64,000 nucleotides of DNA from a bacterium BRH_c32 (GCA_001516025.1 LOEU01000035.1:62001-126000), one strand, 5' to 3'. Shown: positions 8,828 to 19,043, counted from the stretch's first letter. The notes: a model not told the origin generated them from the letters alone. Translations and numbers: made by a program.

Positions 8828-8882
8828 AGCGCTCCTAAATTGATTTTACCCTTGTATTAGTTTAATTTTGAATATAATATGA

Positions 8883-9956
8883 ATGAACATGGATAATATG
8901 TTGGAAAACTCGCCTAAACAGGAAAATACCCCGAAATCGGGGAACAAGCGTTATTATAATAGAAAAAAATACTATCATAAAAATAGAAATAGAGAAGATA
9001 GACCGTTACAAAATATAACAAAAGTTAATTGTAAAAAAGTATCTATTCTTATTCCTCTCTTAAATGAAGAAGAATCGCTTAAACCATTGCATACAGAAAT
9101 TGTTAAAGTATTAAAATCGATTAACTGCGATTATGAAATATTCTTCGTTGATGATGGGAGTACAGATAGATCGCTAGAAATAATTAAAGAACTTGCAAAG
9201 ACTAATACAAAAGTGAAGTATATCAGCTTCAAGAAAAATTACGGTAAATCGGCTGCGCTTCATTTTGGATTTAAGTATGTAACGGGCGATTCAATAATAA
9301 CAATGGATGCGGATTTGCAGGACGATCCCGAAGAGATACCGAATTTACTTCTTAAGCTTGATGAAGGATATGATATGGTCTCGGGTTGGAAAAAGCTCCG
9401 ATTCGATCCATTCATTAAAAAATATTCATCACGCTTTTTTAATTATGTTACGGGATTAATGAGCGGAATTAAAATTCATGATTTTAATTGCGGACTTAAG
9501 GCATACAGAAAACCGGTAGTGGAAAATATTAATGTTTATGGCGAGCTTCACCGTTATATACCGGTACTTGCAGATTGGAAAGGATTCTCGGTAACGGAGA
9601 TAGTAGTAAAACATCATCCACGCAGATATGGAAAAACTAAGTTTGGAATTTCCCGATTTTTTAAAGGGTTCGTTGATTTAATAACGGTTCTATTTACAAC
9701 CCGCTATATACGCCGCCCGATGCACTTATTTGGTTTTCTTGGATTTTTTACTACTCTTCTTGGATTTATAATAAGCGGATATCTAACTTATGAAAAACTC
9801 TTTTTTGATAAGCCATTAAGCAACCGTCCATTATTGTTTCTCGGCATGCTCTTGATTATTGTAGGTGTGCAATTTTTTGCCGTTGGATTATTAGGTGAAA
9901 TTATGGTGCATAATTTCCGGAACGACGAAGAATTTGTAATTAAAGATAAAAAGTAG
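8883..9956 (+). CDS. GtrB/CsbB-like membrane glycosyltransferase (GT2)
   Basis: This is a polyprenyl-phosphate glycosyltransferase of the DPM1/GtrB/CsbB type. After a basic, Asn/Lys-rich N-terminal extension of about 45 residues comes a GT2 domain with SILIPLLNEEES, FFVDDGSTD and the DXD-like MDADLQDDPEEI, then a C-terminal pair of membrane helices (about 275-345). Family knowledge: such enzymes load a sugar onto undecaprenyl phosphate for use outside the membrane. It opens the glycan operon. In Bacillus, CsbB works with a YfhO protein, and a YfhO gene lies two genes downstream here, so a functional pair is a reasonable inference. Confidence 0.88.
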   Translation: MNMDNMLENSPKQENTPKSGNKRYYNRKKYYHKNRNREDRPLQNITKVNCKKVSILIPLLNEEESLKPLHTEIVKVLKSINCDYEIFFVDDGSTDRSLEIIKELAKTNTKVKYISFKKNYGKSAALHFGFKYVTGDSIITMDADLQDDPEEIPNLLLKLDEGYDMVSGWKKLRFDPFIKKYSSRFFNYVTGLMSGIKIHDFNCGLKAYRKPVVENINVYGELHRYIPVLADWKGFSVTEIVVKHHPRRYGKTKFGISRFFKGFVDLITVLFTTRYIRRPMHLFGFLGFFTTLLGFIISGYLTYEKLFFDKPLSNRPLLFLGMLLIIVGVQFFAVGLLGEIMVHNFRNDEEFVIKDKK

Positions 9957-9964
9957 CATCATAA

Positions 9965-11080
9965 ATGAAGATAACGATTATTTCTCCCGTATATCCGTAT
10001 AGGGGAGGCATTGCCGATTTTTCGGGATTACTTTATAAACATCTAAGCGAACTTCACGAAGTTAATGTAATTACATTTAGTAGGTTATATCCTTCATTTT
10101 TATTTCCGGGTAAAACTCAGTTCACAAACGATCCTAATGAAAATAATGTCAGTTCAGAGAAACTAATTGATTCAATTAATCCGATTAGCTGGTTTCGAGC
10201 GGGTAAAAAAATTAAGGAAAGCAAACCTGATATAATAATTATCGCATATTGGATGCCGTTTTTTGCTTTGGGTTATGGTATCATGGCAAAGTTAGTAAAG
10301 CAAAATAAAAAGACGAAAATAGTTTTACTTTGCCATAACGTACTCCCTCACGAGAAGAAATTTTATGATAAATCAGTAACGAAATATCTGTTTAATAAAG
10401 CAGATTATTTCGTATTGCTTTCAAAATACAGTAAAAGCGAACTCAATAAAATAATGCCAGAGGCAAACTATAAAGTATTATTTCATCCTTTATATTCCGT
10501 ATTCGGAAGCGGTATCGAAAAAAACGAAGCGCAAAAAAAATTAAATATACCGGCGGGTAAAACAATTTTATTCTTTGGCATAATTAGAGATTATAAAGGT
10601 TTAGATATACTAATTGAAGCATTGGCAAAGACAAAAGAGATACATTTAATAATTGCCGGTGAGTTTTATTCTAACAGAGAAAAGTATATCTCCATAATAG
10701 AAAATCTTAATTTGAGCGAGAGAATTATTTTAATGGATAGCTTCATTCCCGCAGAAGAAGTTAAATATATTTTTTCTGCTGCCGATGCAGTAATATTACC
10801 ATACCGAGAAGCCACACAAAGCGGTATATTACAGATTGCATTTAATTTTCATAAACCCGTAATTGCATCCGATTGCGGCGGACTTGCGGAATTAATTACA
10901 AACGGCGAGACGGGAATAATAGTTAAAGAAAACACGCCCGAAAAATTAGCCGAAGCAATAAATCTTTTTTATGAAAAAAATTATCAAGAGAAATTCACTG
11001 AAAATATAAAAAGTGAAAATGAAAAATATAGCTGGAGCAATTTTGTCTCCGGTTTAATAAAATTTGTTAGTCAGAATTAA
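9965..11080 (+). CDS. Glycosyltransferase family 4 (GT-B)
   Basis: This 371-residue retaining GT-B glycosyltransferase shows an N-terminal PVYPYRGGIADFS glycine-rich loop, and in its C-terminal half FFGIIRDYKGLDIL and the donor-site signature SAADAVILPYREATQSGI followed by PVIASDCGGLAEL. It most likely adds a sugar at the cytoplasmic face during glycan assembly. Donor and acceptor cannot be read from sequence. It starts 8 bases after the previous gene. Confidence 0.88.
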   Translation: MKITIISPVYPYRGGIADFSGLLYKHLSELHEVNVITFSRLYPSFLFPGKTQFTNDPNENNVSSEKLIDSINPISWFRAGKKIKESKPDIIIIAYWMPFFALGYGIMAKLVKQNKKTKIVLLCHNVLPHEKKFYDKSVTKYLFNKADYFVLLSKYSKSELNKIMPEANYKVLFHPLYSVFGSGIEKNEAQKKLNIPAGKTILFFGIIRDYKGLDILIEALAKTKEIHLIIAGEFYSNREKYISIIENLNLSERIILMDSFIPAEEVKYIFSAADAVILPYREATQSGILQIAFNFHKPVIASDCGGLAELITNGETGIIVKENTPEKLAEAINLFYEKNYQEKFTENIKSENEKYSWSNFVSGLIKFVSQN

Positions 11081-11089
11081 GAGGATAAA

Positions 11090-13588
11090 ATGGCAAAAAA
11101 GAATATTGGGAAAAAAATTGAAGAGCCGTCTTTTTCAATAGAAAAATATATCCCTTCGAAGTATCACAATCTATTTGCAGTTGCATTAATCGTAATAATC
11201 TTTTTAGCTTATTTCTCACCATTATATTTTGGCGGAAAGACTTACCAATCAACAGATATTGTAACAATAAAAAGCATGAAAACATTTGTCGAAAAAGATA
11301 GGTCAGGATTTTCTCTTTGGAATCCATATCTATTTTATGGGATGCCTGCTTATGCAACGGGTACAGAGTTTAGATGGTGGGATTTTATAGGCGGAATTTA
11401 TTCTTATGGAAAATATCTATTCGGTCAACTCTTTAGTGTAGATTATGCTGCAAATACTTTGAACCTTATTTTGATTGCGCTTACTTCATTCTTCTTTATG
11501 CGTTCCGTGGGAGGGGGGCTATTTACAAGCTTGTTTGTAGGTATTTCCACGGCTTTTAGTACCGGAATACTCCTCTTTATAATGATCGGGCATATTACTA
11601 AAATGATCTCTTTGGCTGCGTTCCCGATTATCCTAATGATGCTCTTGCGGTTCAATAAAAAAATTAAACTCCTCGATTTTGTATTAATGACGGCATTTAT
11701 GCACTTCGTAGTTCTCGGTGCTCACGTACAAATTATATATTATATTTTCTTAACCGTTGGTGTTTATTACTTATTCTATTTTGCTCATTATTTAATTAAA
11801 AAAGAAAAAGAGCAGGTAAAGCAGTTATTAAAGTCGGCGGGAGCATTTGCCGCTGCGGTTGTTATCGCAATGTCATTATCTGCAGATAGCTATGCATCTC
11901 TATGGGAATATAATCCTTATTCTACTCGTACTGCTAAAAGTGTTTTAGAGCAATCCGGCGGAAAAGTTCAAAGTGATTCCGAATTTTATGAGTATGCTAC
12001 TAATTGGTCGTTCTCACCTCAGGAGATTATGACTTTTGTCGTTCCTTCCTATTATGGATTTGGTAATGTTATGTACCAAGGATCGCTTACGAATAATCAA
12101 GAAATAAAAGTAAATACGTATTTCGGTCAGATGCCTTTCGTGGATGTAGCGATGTATATGGGCATTGTAGTTTTCGTTCTTGCGCTTTTTGGAATTTTTC
12201 TAAATTGGAAAAATCCATTTATCCGTTTTCTTGCATTGGTAAATATCTTATATCTTATTGCCTCATTCGGCAGGAATTTTTCATTCCTTTTTGATTTTAT
12301 GTTTCATTATCTGCCATTCTTCGATAAGTTCAGAGTGCCTTCAATGATACTTACAATGATGCAGATGACGTTCCCTATACTTGCCGGATTCGCTATAATG
12401 AAAATTATTGAACTCAAAAATTCGGGTGATATAAAAATTATTAAGATTGTAAAAAATGGAATGTATCTCTTTGCGGGCTTATTTATTGCGGTTTTACTCC
12501 TTAGTTCTCCGATATCAACATGGTTTATCGGGCATATAGAAGCTGCAGGTGAAAAAGGAACTCGATATTCACAGATTTATGATTTTATGGCATCGATGTT
12601 TACAACTGATCTAATAATTAATATGCTTCTCGCTACATTAACATTCGGGGCGGCTTATCTATTTCTTATCAAAAAGATTTCACGCGAACTTTTTGTTGTC
12701 GGATTAATTCTTTTTACCATGATAGATCTCTTTAGAGTTGGTTCGCGCGGCGCTCATTATGATGATAATGAAGATTTTAAAAATACATTTAATATGCCTG
12801 ATTATATTAGTGTTATTAAAGAACAAAAAGATATTTCACCCTATAGGATAGTAAATTTTAAGCAGGGAGCACTCGGTTCGGTTCAGGCAAATTCTAATTT
12901 TAATGTTTATTTCCTTGAGCAAGATATGAGCGGTTATTCGGCAGTTAAACCGCGCTCCTATCAAGATATCATGGATGTAGTCGGACCGGTTAATCCAACT
13001 TTATGGCGAATGACAAACGTAAAATATCTAGCATTCGATCAAGAAGTACCATTTGAAGGATTTTCAAAACTCTATTCTGCCGAAAAATCTTTTGTTTATA
13101 GAAATGATCAAGTACTTCCGAGAGCATTCTTTGTTGATACAGTTGCAACGTCAGAGCCGATTGCAATCTTGAATGCAATAAAAGAGAATAAATTTGATCC
13201 GAAGCATAAGGCATTCGTTACGGGTGAAGAATTGAAAGTTGATAAACCCGATTCTACCTCTTATGTAAATATTGTCGATTATGATGAAGCATCAATAAAA
13301 CTAGATGTAAAAGCGAGCGGGAATAATTTCTTATTCCTTAGCGATACATACTATCCGAAAGGATGGAGCGCCCTTATCGACGGAAATGAAACTAAAATAT
13401 ATCGGACTAATCACGGCTTCCGCGGAATAATAGTTCCCAAAGGTGAGCATAAAATCGAGTTTATTTATAGTCCCGATAGTTTTGTTTATGGAAGATATGC
13501 TTCGCTTGGCTTGAATATTTTATTAATCGGACTTTTTGTTTTTGCGCTGGTAAATGAGAAAAAGAAAACAACGGAAAGCAATGCGTAA
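11090..13588 (+). CDS. YfhO-family membrane protein (GT-C type)
   Basis: This 832-residue polytopic membrane protein has about a dozen hydrophobic helices between residues 30 and 560 and a last one near 810. A soluble C-terminal region carries the YfhO-typical YRIVNF, MSGYSAVKPRSY and FLFLSDTYYPKGWSALIDG segments. YfhO proteins use lipid-linked sugars outside the membrane to glycosylate cell-surface polymers, in Bacillus together with CsbB. A CsbB/GtrB-like gene two positions upstream fits that scheme. SD GAGGA at 11081-11085. The last bases overlap the flippase gene. Confidence 0.85.
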   Translation: MAKKNIGKKIEEPSFSIEKYIPSKYHNLFAVALIVIIFLAYFSPLYFGGKTYQSTDIVTIKSMKTFVEKDRSGFSLWNPYLFYGMPAYATGTEFRWWDFIGGIYSYGKYLFGQLFSVDYAANTLNLILIALTSFFFMRSVGGGLFTSLFVGISTAFSTGILLFIMIGHITKMISLAAFPIILMMLLRFNKKIKLLDFVLMTAFMHFVVLGAHVQIIYYIFLTVGVYYLFYFAHYLIKKEKEQVKQLLKSAGAFAAAVVIAMSLSADSYASLWEYNPYSTRTAKSVLEQSGGKVQSDSEFYEYATNWSFSPQEIMTFVVPSYYGFGNVMYQGSLTNNQEIKVNTYFGQMPFVDVAMYMGIVVFVLALFGIFLNWKNPFIRFLALVNILYLIASFGRNFSFLFDFMFHYLPFFDKFRVPSMILTMMQMTFPILAGFAIMKIIELKNSGDIKIIKIVKNGMYLFAGLFIAVLLLSSPISTWFIGHIEAAGEKGTRYSQIYDFMASMFTTDLIINMLLATLTFGAAYLFLIKKISRELFVVGLILFTMIDLFRVGSRGAHYDDNEDFKNTFNMPDYISVIKEQKDISPYRIVNFKQGALGSVQANSNFNVYFLEQDMSGYSAVKPRSYQDIMDVVGPVNPTLWRMTNVKYLAFDQEVPFEGFSKLYSAEKSFVYRNDQVLPRAFFVDTVATSEPIAILNAIKENKFDPKHKAFVTGEELKVDKPDSTSYVNIVDYDEASIKLDVKASGNNFLFLSDTYYPKGWSALIDGNETKIYRTNHGFRGIIVPKGEHKIEFIYSPDSFVYGRYASLGLNILLIGLFVFALVNEKKKTTESNA

Positions 13589-15071
13589 TGAAATAGCTAA
13601 ATTTCTAAAGCATTCGGCTATATATAGTATCGGTAATGCAGCCTATAAAGCTATCGGAGTAATAACACTCCCATTATATACTATGTATATCCCCCTTTCT
13701 CAATTCGGTGTGCTTGGGTTAATTGAAGTTACTTTATTAATACTTACCGAAATTCTTTCTTTAGGCCAGTCCAATTCTATTATCATTTTTAATAAGGATA
13801 AAGATGGCAATCCAAATAGATCGGCATTTTTTACAATTTTCAGTTCGGTTTTAGCAGCTAATATAATTTTTCTTTTTGTTGGTACCGCGATGGGAAATTC
13901 ATTAGTGAATTTTCTCGATCTTGGCACTACCATTTCAGATAATTATCTCATTCTTATATTTATTGTTTTTCTACGAGTCTTTAATTCGATCTTCCTATAT
14001 AAACTAAGAGCCGATGAAAAATCACTCACTTATACATTAATAACATTATTAAAAATTGCTCTTACTCTGGGATTAGTAATTTATCTTGTTGGCTTCCAAA
14101 GGATGGAAGTAATCGGAGTGCTTTATTCCTATCTGATAAGCGAAGCTATAATAATATTTATTCTTCTTCCAATGATGATAAAGCAGATGCAGATTAAGCT
14201 TGATACCATTATTCTAAATGATTCATTAAAGTTCGGGTTGCCTTTGATTTTTAGTGCTATCGGTATCACCCTATTAAATATAAGCGATCGGTATATATTA
14301 AATATATATACTTCTAAAGAAACGGTTGGACTTTATGATCTTGGTTATAGGATTGCCGGAATTATAAATATGTTTTTAATAATGCCTTTTAGTCTAACCT
14401 TACTTCCGATTGCGGCGGATAAATTTGGTAAGGAGGGGGATAAAAGATATTATTCAAAATTAATGACTTATCTCGTTTTTATTATTACGTGGGTAGGGCT
14501 TGCTCTTTCATTATTCAGCGAGGAAGTAATAAAAATATTTTCTTTAAATAAGGATTATTATCCTGCTGCGGGAATAATTCCTTTGGTTGTGTTAGGATAT
14601 ATTTTCAGTGCCACTCGCAATATGGCTTCGCTAAGTTTATTCCTAAAAAAAAGATCGATGATTATAGCAATAATTACGATTGCTTCTGCTGCATTTAATA
14701 TCGGGCTTAATTTTTGGTTAGTACCGGAATACGGTATGTATGGAGCAGCATTAAATACTGTAATAGCATTTTTAGCATTCCATTTTGTTACTCTTTATTT
14801 TGCTAATAAAGAATACACTATTCCTTATGAAAATCGTAAATATATGCTTGCAATTATTATCGGCATTATCTTTTATATAATCTCTTTATTAGTTTTGGAT
14901 TCAGGTATAATTAAATATTTGGGGAGTTTCGTTCTCTTATTTATCTATCCGATAGCATTATATTTACTTGGATTTTATGAAGCTGTAGAGATTAAAACAT
15001 TAAAGAATTTTTATAAAAAATTAAAGAATCCGAAAGAGGCGTTTAAGTCAATAAAAGAGCTATTAAAATAG
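13581..15071 (+). CDS. Wzx-like polysaccharide flippase (MOP superfamily)
   Basis: This protein of about 496 residues has 12-14 predicted membrane helices and the start FLKHSAIYSIGNAAYKAIGV, typical of oligosaccharide flippases of the MOP/polysaccharide biosynthesis family. It would move the lipid-linked repeat unit built by the neighbouring transferases across the inner membrane. I chose the ATG at 13581, which overlaps the yfhO stop by 8 bases. An in-frame ATG at 13554 would add nine mostly basic residues and overlap by 35 bases. Confidence 0.87.
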   Translation: MRNEIAKFLKHSAIYSIGNAAYKAIGVITLPLYTMYIPLSQFGVLGLIEVTLLILTEILSLGQSNSIIIFNKDKDGNPNRSAFFTIFSSVLAANIIFLFVGTAMGNSLVNFLDLGTTISDNYLILIFIVFLRVFNSIFLYKLRADEKSLTYTLITLLKIALTLGLVIYLVGFQRMEVIGVLYSYLISEAIIIFILLPMMIKQMQIKLDTIILNDSLKFGLPLIFSAIGITLLNISDRYILNIYTSKETVGLYDLGYRIAGIINMFLIMPFSLTLLPIAADKFGKEGDKRYYSKLMTYLVFIITWVGLALSLFSEEVIKIFSLNKDYYPAAGIIPLVVLGYIFSATRNMASLSLFLKKRSMIIAIITIASAAFNIGLNFWLVPEYGMYGAALNTVIAFLAFHFVTLYFANKEYTIPYENRKYMLAIIIGIIFYIISLLVLDSGIIKYLGSFVLLFIYPIALYLLGFYEAVEIKTLKNFYKKLKNPKEAFKSIKELLK

Positions 15072-15986
15072 ATGAAACCACATATTTCAATAATAATTTG
15101 TACATATAACCGAGTAAAATATATCGGTGAATGTCTTTCTTCGTTGGTCAATCAGACCTTATCGAAAGAGTTGTATGAGATTGTTATTGTGAATAACAAT
15201 TCGACCGATAACACTGCCGAGATATGTGAAAGTTTTATAGAAAATTATAAAGAGCATAATGTTGCTTATGTAATTGAAAGGAAGCAGGGATTATCGTATG
15301 CACGCAATAGAGGTTTAAAAGAAGCCAAAGGAAATATCGTTATTTTTATCGATGATGACGGAGAGGCAAATAACGATTATTTAGAAAAAGTTTATTTTTA
15401 TTTTTCTACCGAAGATGATTTGGTTTCTGCAGGAGGAAAAGTGCTTCCTAAATACGAAGGTGGAATTGAACCTAAGTGGATGTCAAAATATCTTTGGGGA
15501 CTAGTAACAAAAGTTGATTATGGTGATAGAATTGAACCATTTCCAAGGGGACGTTATCCTGTTGGTTGCAATATGGTTTTTCTTAAGTCAGTTTTTGATG
15601 AAATCGGAGTATTCGATACTGCACTCGGAAGAAAAGGGAGAGTGGGACTTGCAAGCGAAGAGAAAGAGATATTCTTAAAGCTCTCTGCTATGGGTAAAAA
15701 GATTCTTTATATACCCGATGCAGTTGTAATGCATAATATCGACAAAGAACGTACAACCAAAAAATATGTAATCAAGCTAAGTATCGGTATCGGAAAGAGC
15801 GAACGCTTAAGAACAATGAAGAAAGGAATATTTTTTTTAATAACTAAGTTTATAGAGTTCAAGATTAAGTTCTTCGGTTCTATAATATTGGCTTTACTCG
15901 AACTACTTAAAGGGGAGAAAGAAAAAGGATATTATTTAATTCTCTTCAGATTTTATGTACTAAAAGGATTCTTCACAAAAATTTAA
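15072..15986 (+). CDS. Glycosyltransferase family 2
   Basis: This 304-residue GT-A glycosyltransferase has ISIIICTYNRVKYIGECL at the N-terminus, VNNNSTDNT, GLSYARNRGL and the metal-binding FIDDDGEA. Hydrophobic, basic helices at the C-terminus (about 255-295) suggest membrane association. It follows the flippase stop directly and overlaps the next start by one base. Acceptor and sugar unknown. Confidence 0.88.
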   Translation: MKPHISIIICTYNRVKYIGECLSSLVNQTLSKELYEIVIVNNNSTDNTAEICESFIENYKEHNVAYVIERKQGLSYARNRGLKEAKGNIVIFIDDDGEANNDYLEKVYFYFSTEDDLVSAGGKVLPKYEGGIEPKWMSKYLWGLVTKVDYGDRIEPFPRGRYPVGCNMVFLKSVFDEIGVFDTALGRKGRVGLASEEKEIFLKLSAMGKKILYIPDAVVMHNIDKERTTKKYVIKLSIGIGKSERLRTMKKGIFFLITKFIEFKIKFFGSIILALLELLKGEKEKGYYLILFRFYVLKGFFTKI

Positions 15987-16849
15987 TGGATAAAGCCGCT
16001 CAAATATTTCAGAATTTTTTAGATTCACTTGTTTCTCTTATAAGAGTAATGATATTATCTAAGTTCGATATCACATTACCGGAGGAGGAAGGAAGTATTG
16101 TAATACTTGGCAATGGACCTTCATTAAAGAATACTTTAAATGAGAATATGGATTTTGTAACATCCTCTGATAAGAAAAGAATGGCAGTGAATATGTTTTG
16201 CAATTCCGATTCTTATACGGAGATCAAGCCCGAATATTATATACTAAACGCACCTGAATTTTTTAGAGATGTTGTAACGGAGATGTGGGAAGAGATGCGT
16301 TGGCGAGTTTTTCGGAATCTAAAAGAAAAAACCGATTGGGATATGACCTTATTTGTACCTGCTGCTGCCTCAAAATCGGAACACTTTATTAGGTTTGTAA
16401 ATGAACAAACAAAAATAAAAGTTGTCTATTATAATACCACGCCAATCGAAGGATTTACACCTTTTATACAATTTATATTTAAGAAAAATCTTGGTATGCC
16501 TCGTCCTCATAATGTTTTAGTACCTTCGATCTTCCTTTCGCTTAATATTGGATTCAAGGAGATATTTTTAGTCGGCGCCGATCACTCATGGCATGAAGAG
16601 ATAAAAGTGGACGAGACAAATAAAACAACTGTTAATCATGAACATTTTTATGATGCCGGTAAGGTTACTATGCCGATGTATAAATTGGATGGTGAAGAAT
16701 ACAGGATACACGATATATTTCGTAAATTACATTTAGCATTCAAAGGGTATTTTATTATTAAAGATTATGCGAAAGAATTGAATGCAAAAATATTTAATGC
16801 AAGCTTCAGAAGCTATATAGATGCTTTTCCTAAAATTAAAATTAAGTAA
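15986..16849 (+). CDS. DUF115/MptE-like protein, putative sugar transferase
   Basis: This 287-residue soluble protein has VILGNGPSLKNTL (about residues 34-46) and FLVGADHSW (about 193-201), the nucleotide-sugar-like motifs of the MptE-like/DUF115 group. Knowledge: DUF115 is the core of Maf proteins that attach pseudaminic or legionaminic acid to flagellin, and some CMP-nonulosonate transferases look similar. Its place immediately before pseB makes a role in handling the finished pseudaminic acid plausible. That is inference from motif and context; homology was not measured. No flagellin gene is in the window. Confidence 0.55.
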   Translation: MDKAAQIFQNFLDSLVSLIRVMILSKFDITLPEEEGSIVILGNGPSLKNTLNENMDFVTSSDKKRMAVNMFCNSDSYTEIKPEYYILNAPEFFRDVVTEMWEEMRWRVFRNLKEKTDWDMTLFVPAAASKSEHFIRFVNEQTKIKVVYYNTTPIEGFTPFIQFIFKKNLGMPRPHNVLVPSIFLSLNIGFKEIFLVGADHSWHEEIKVDETNKTTVNHEHFYDAGKVTMPMYKLDGEEYRIHDIFRKLHLAFKGYFIIKDYAKELNAKIFNASFRSYIDAFPKIKIK

Positions 16850-16855
16850 GAGAAT

Positions 16856-17881
16856 ATGAATAATAAGACAATATTAATTACAGGCGGAACAGGTTCATTT
16901 GGCAAGAAATTTATTTCTACTGTTCTAAAGAAATACACACCGAAAAAAATTATTATATATAGCCGAGACGAGCTGAAGCAATTCGAGATGCAGAATAACC
17001 CGGAGTATAGCAAGCCGGGTGTATTGATGCGTTATTTTATCGGCGATGTGCGCGATAAAGAAAGACTTATCAGAGCAATGGAAGGTGTTGATATTGTTGT
17101 TCATGCGGCGGCTTTAAAGCAAGTGCCCGCAGCAGAATATAATCCTTTCGAAGCAGTGAAAACGAATATCATGGGCGGACAGAATGTAATTGATGCTTGT
17201 TTTGAATCGGGAGTGAAAAAAGTAATTGCACTTTCTACTGATAAAGCCGCAGCTCCGATTAATTTATATGGTGCTACCAAACTTACTTCAGATAAACTAT
17301 TTATTGCGGCAAATAATTATCGAGGCACAAAGGATATCAAGTTTTCAGTTGTTCGTTATGGTAACGTAATGGGAAGTCGTGGTTCTGTAATACCGTTTTT
17401 TCAAATGAAAAGAAAAGAAGGTGTGCTCCCGATTACAGACGATAGGATGACGCGCTTTAATATTACACTGCAAGAAGGTGTTGATTTCGTACTAAATTCA
17501 TTTGATCTAATGTGGGGCGGTGAATTATTTGTTCCAAAGATACCGTCTTACAATATTGTGGATGTCGCAAAGGCAGTAGCACCCGAATGCCGCATTGAGA
17601 TAGTTGGTATTCGTCCCGGTGAAAAAGTTCATGAAGAGATGATTACGGAAGCAGATGCAATGAATACAATTGAGTTTGAAAATTATTATGTAATACTCCC
17701 TTCGGCTCAATTGGGTTTAGCAGAAAATCTAAAACTTTGGGATACCGAAAAATTCAGAAAAGAGAGCAATGGCAAAGAGGGTAAATTCTGTGACCCGGGA
17801 TTCAAATATAATTCAGGGACAAATAAAGATTTCTTAAGCGTTGATGATATTAAAAAATTGATAGATGAACATGTTGAATAA
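16856..17881 (+). CDS. pseB: UDP-GlcNAc 4,6-dehydratase (inverting), PseB
   Basis: This is the first pseudaminic-acid enzyme; it converts UDP-GlcNAc to the 4-keto-6-deoxy-L-arabino sugar. The 341-residue SDR protein shows the nucleotide loop TGGTGSFG, YSRDELKQFEM, HAAALKQVP, and STDKAAAPINLYGATKL, in which the Asp-Lys and Tyr-Lys residues of the PseB/FlaA1 active site can be seen. It starts 6 bases after the DUF115-like gene and overlaps pseC. Confidence 0.94.
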   Translation: MNNKTILITGGTGSFGKKFISTVLKKYTPKKIIIYSRDELKQFEMQNNPEYSKPGVLMRYFIGDVRDKERLIRAMEGVDIVVHAAALKQVPAAEYNPFEAVKTNIMGGQNVIDACFESGVKKVIALSTDKAAAPINLYGATKLTSDKLFIAANNYRGTKDIKFSVVRYGNVMGSRGSVIPFFQMKRKEGVLPITDDRMTRFNITLQEGVDFVLNSFDLMWGGELFVPKIPSYNIVDVAKAVAPECRIEIVGIRPGEKVHEEMITEADAMNTIEFENYYVILPSAQLGLAENLKLWDTEKFRKESNGKEGKFCDPGFKYNSGTNKDFLSVDDIKKLIDEHVE

Positions 17882-19043
17882 AATATATTCTTATGGCAGA
17901 CAGACAATCGAAGAAGATGATATTAAAGCAGTCATCGATGTACTTAGATCAGATTGGCTCACTCAAGGTCCAAAGGTAGAAGAGTTTGAAGAACTATTAA
18001 ATAGAACATTTGGTTCGGATAATTGTATTGCCGTATCGAATGGTACTGCCGGACTTCATTTAATAGGAATGGCGCTTGGTTGGGGAAAGGATGATCTAGT
18101 TATAACTACTCCTATTACTTTTCTTGCAAGTGCTAATTGCGCGATATATTGCGGTGCTTCGGTTGATTTCGTGGATATAGATCAAACCTCTAATACAATT
18201 GACGTAAATAAATTAGAAGACAAATTAAAGTATTACAGAGAACTTAATATTAAGGTTGCGGCGGTAGTAGCTGTTGATTATGCCGGTCACCCGTGCAATT
18301 GGGAAAAATTAAAAGAGCTCTCTAATGAATTTGGTTTCCAATTAATAAACGATTTTTGTCATGCGCTTGGTGCAGAATATAATGAAGATCTGAAATATGG
18401 GATAAAATATGCTGATGCCGTTAATCTCAGTTTTCATCCCGTTAAGCATATTACAACCGGTGAGGGTGGAGCAGTATTAACCAATGATAATGAGCTAGCA
18501 TCGAAGATAAGAACTTTTCGAACACATGGAATTATAAAGGACGAAAAAATATTAGAGAAGAATGACGGTCCCTGGTATTATGAAATGCCTCTACCGGGAT
18601 TTAATTATCGCCTTACCGATATGCAATCGGCTCTCGGTATCAGTCAATTAAGAAAATTAAACAGATTCATCGAACGAAGAAGAGAGGTGGCGGAATATTA
18701 CGATAAAGTATTTGGTACGGATGAAAGATTTATAATTCCTAAAGTCGCTGAAAACGTAAAGCACGCCTATCACTTATATCCGCTTAGAATTGATTTTGAA
18801 GTCGTTAAGAAAGGTAAAGAGCAAATATTTTTAGAATTAAGAGAGAAGAATATATATTGTCAGGTACATTATATACCGCTTCATTTCCAGCCCTATTTTC
18901 GTGATCGATTTGGGTTTATAGAGGGTGATTTCCCAATAGCAGAAAAATTTTACAAAGAAGAGATGTCGATTCCAATTTATCCATCATTAGATGAAAACGA
19001 TCTTAAGTATGTATCCGAACAAATTCTTGTAATAATTAAATGA
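17865..19043 (+). CDS. pseC: UDP-4-amino-4,6-dideoxy-L-AltNAc transaminase, PseC
   Basis: This DegT/DnrJ/EryC1-family PLP aminotransferase performs step two of the pathway. It has YGRQTIEEDDIKAV at the N-terminus, SNGTAGLH, DFCHALGA, and the PLP lysine in SFHPVKHITTGEGG, followed by GFNYRLTDMQSALG. Its 392 residues are normal. Two start ATGs (17865, 17871) both overlap the pseB end; I kept the first. Confidence 0.93.
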   Translation: MNMLNKIYSYGRQTIEEDDIKAVIDVLRSDWLTQGPKVEEFEELLNRTFGSDNCIAVSNGTAGLHLIGMALGWGKDDLVITTPITFLASANCAIYCGASVDFVDIDQTSNTIDVNKLEDKLKYYRELNIKVAAVVAVDYAGHPCNWEKLKELSNEFGFQLINDFCHALGAEYNEDLKYGIKYADAVNLSFHPVKHITTGEGGAVLTNDNELASKIRTFRTHGIIKDEKILEKNDGPWYYEMPLPGFNYRLTDMQSALGISQLRKLNRFIERRREVAEYYDKVFGTDERFIIPKVAENVKHAYHLYPLRIDFEVVKKGKEQIFLELREKNIYCQVHYIPLHFQPYFRDRFGFIEGDFPIAEKFYKEEMSIPIYPSLDENDLKYVSEQILVIIK

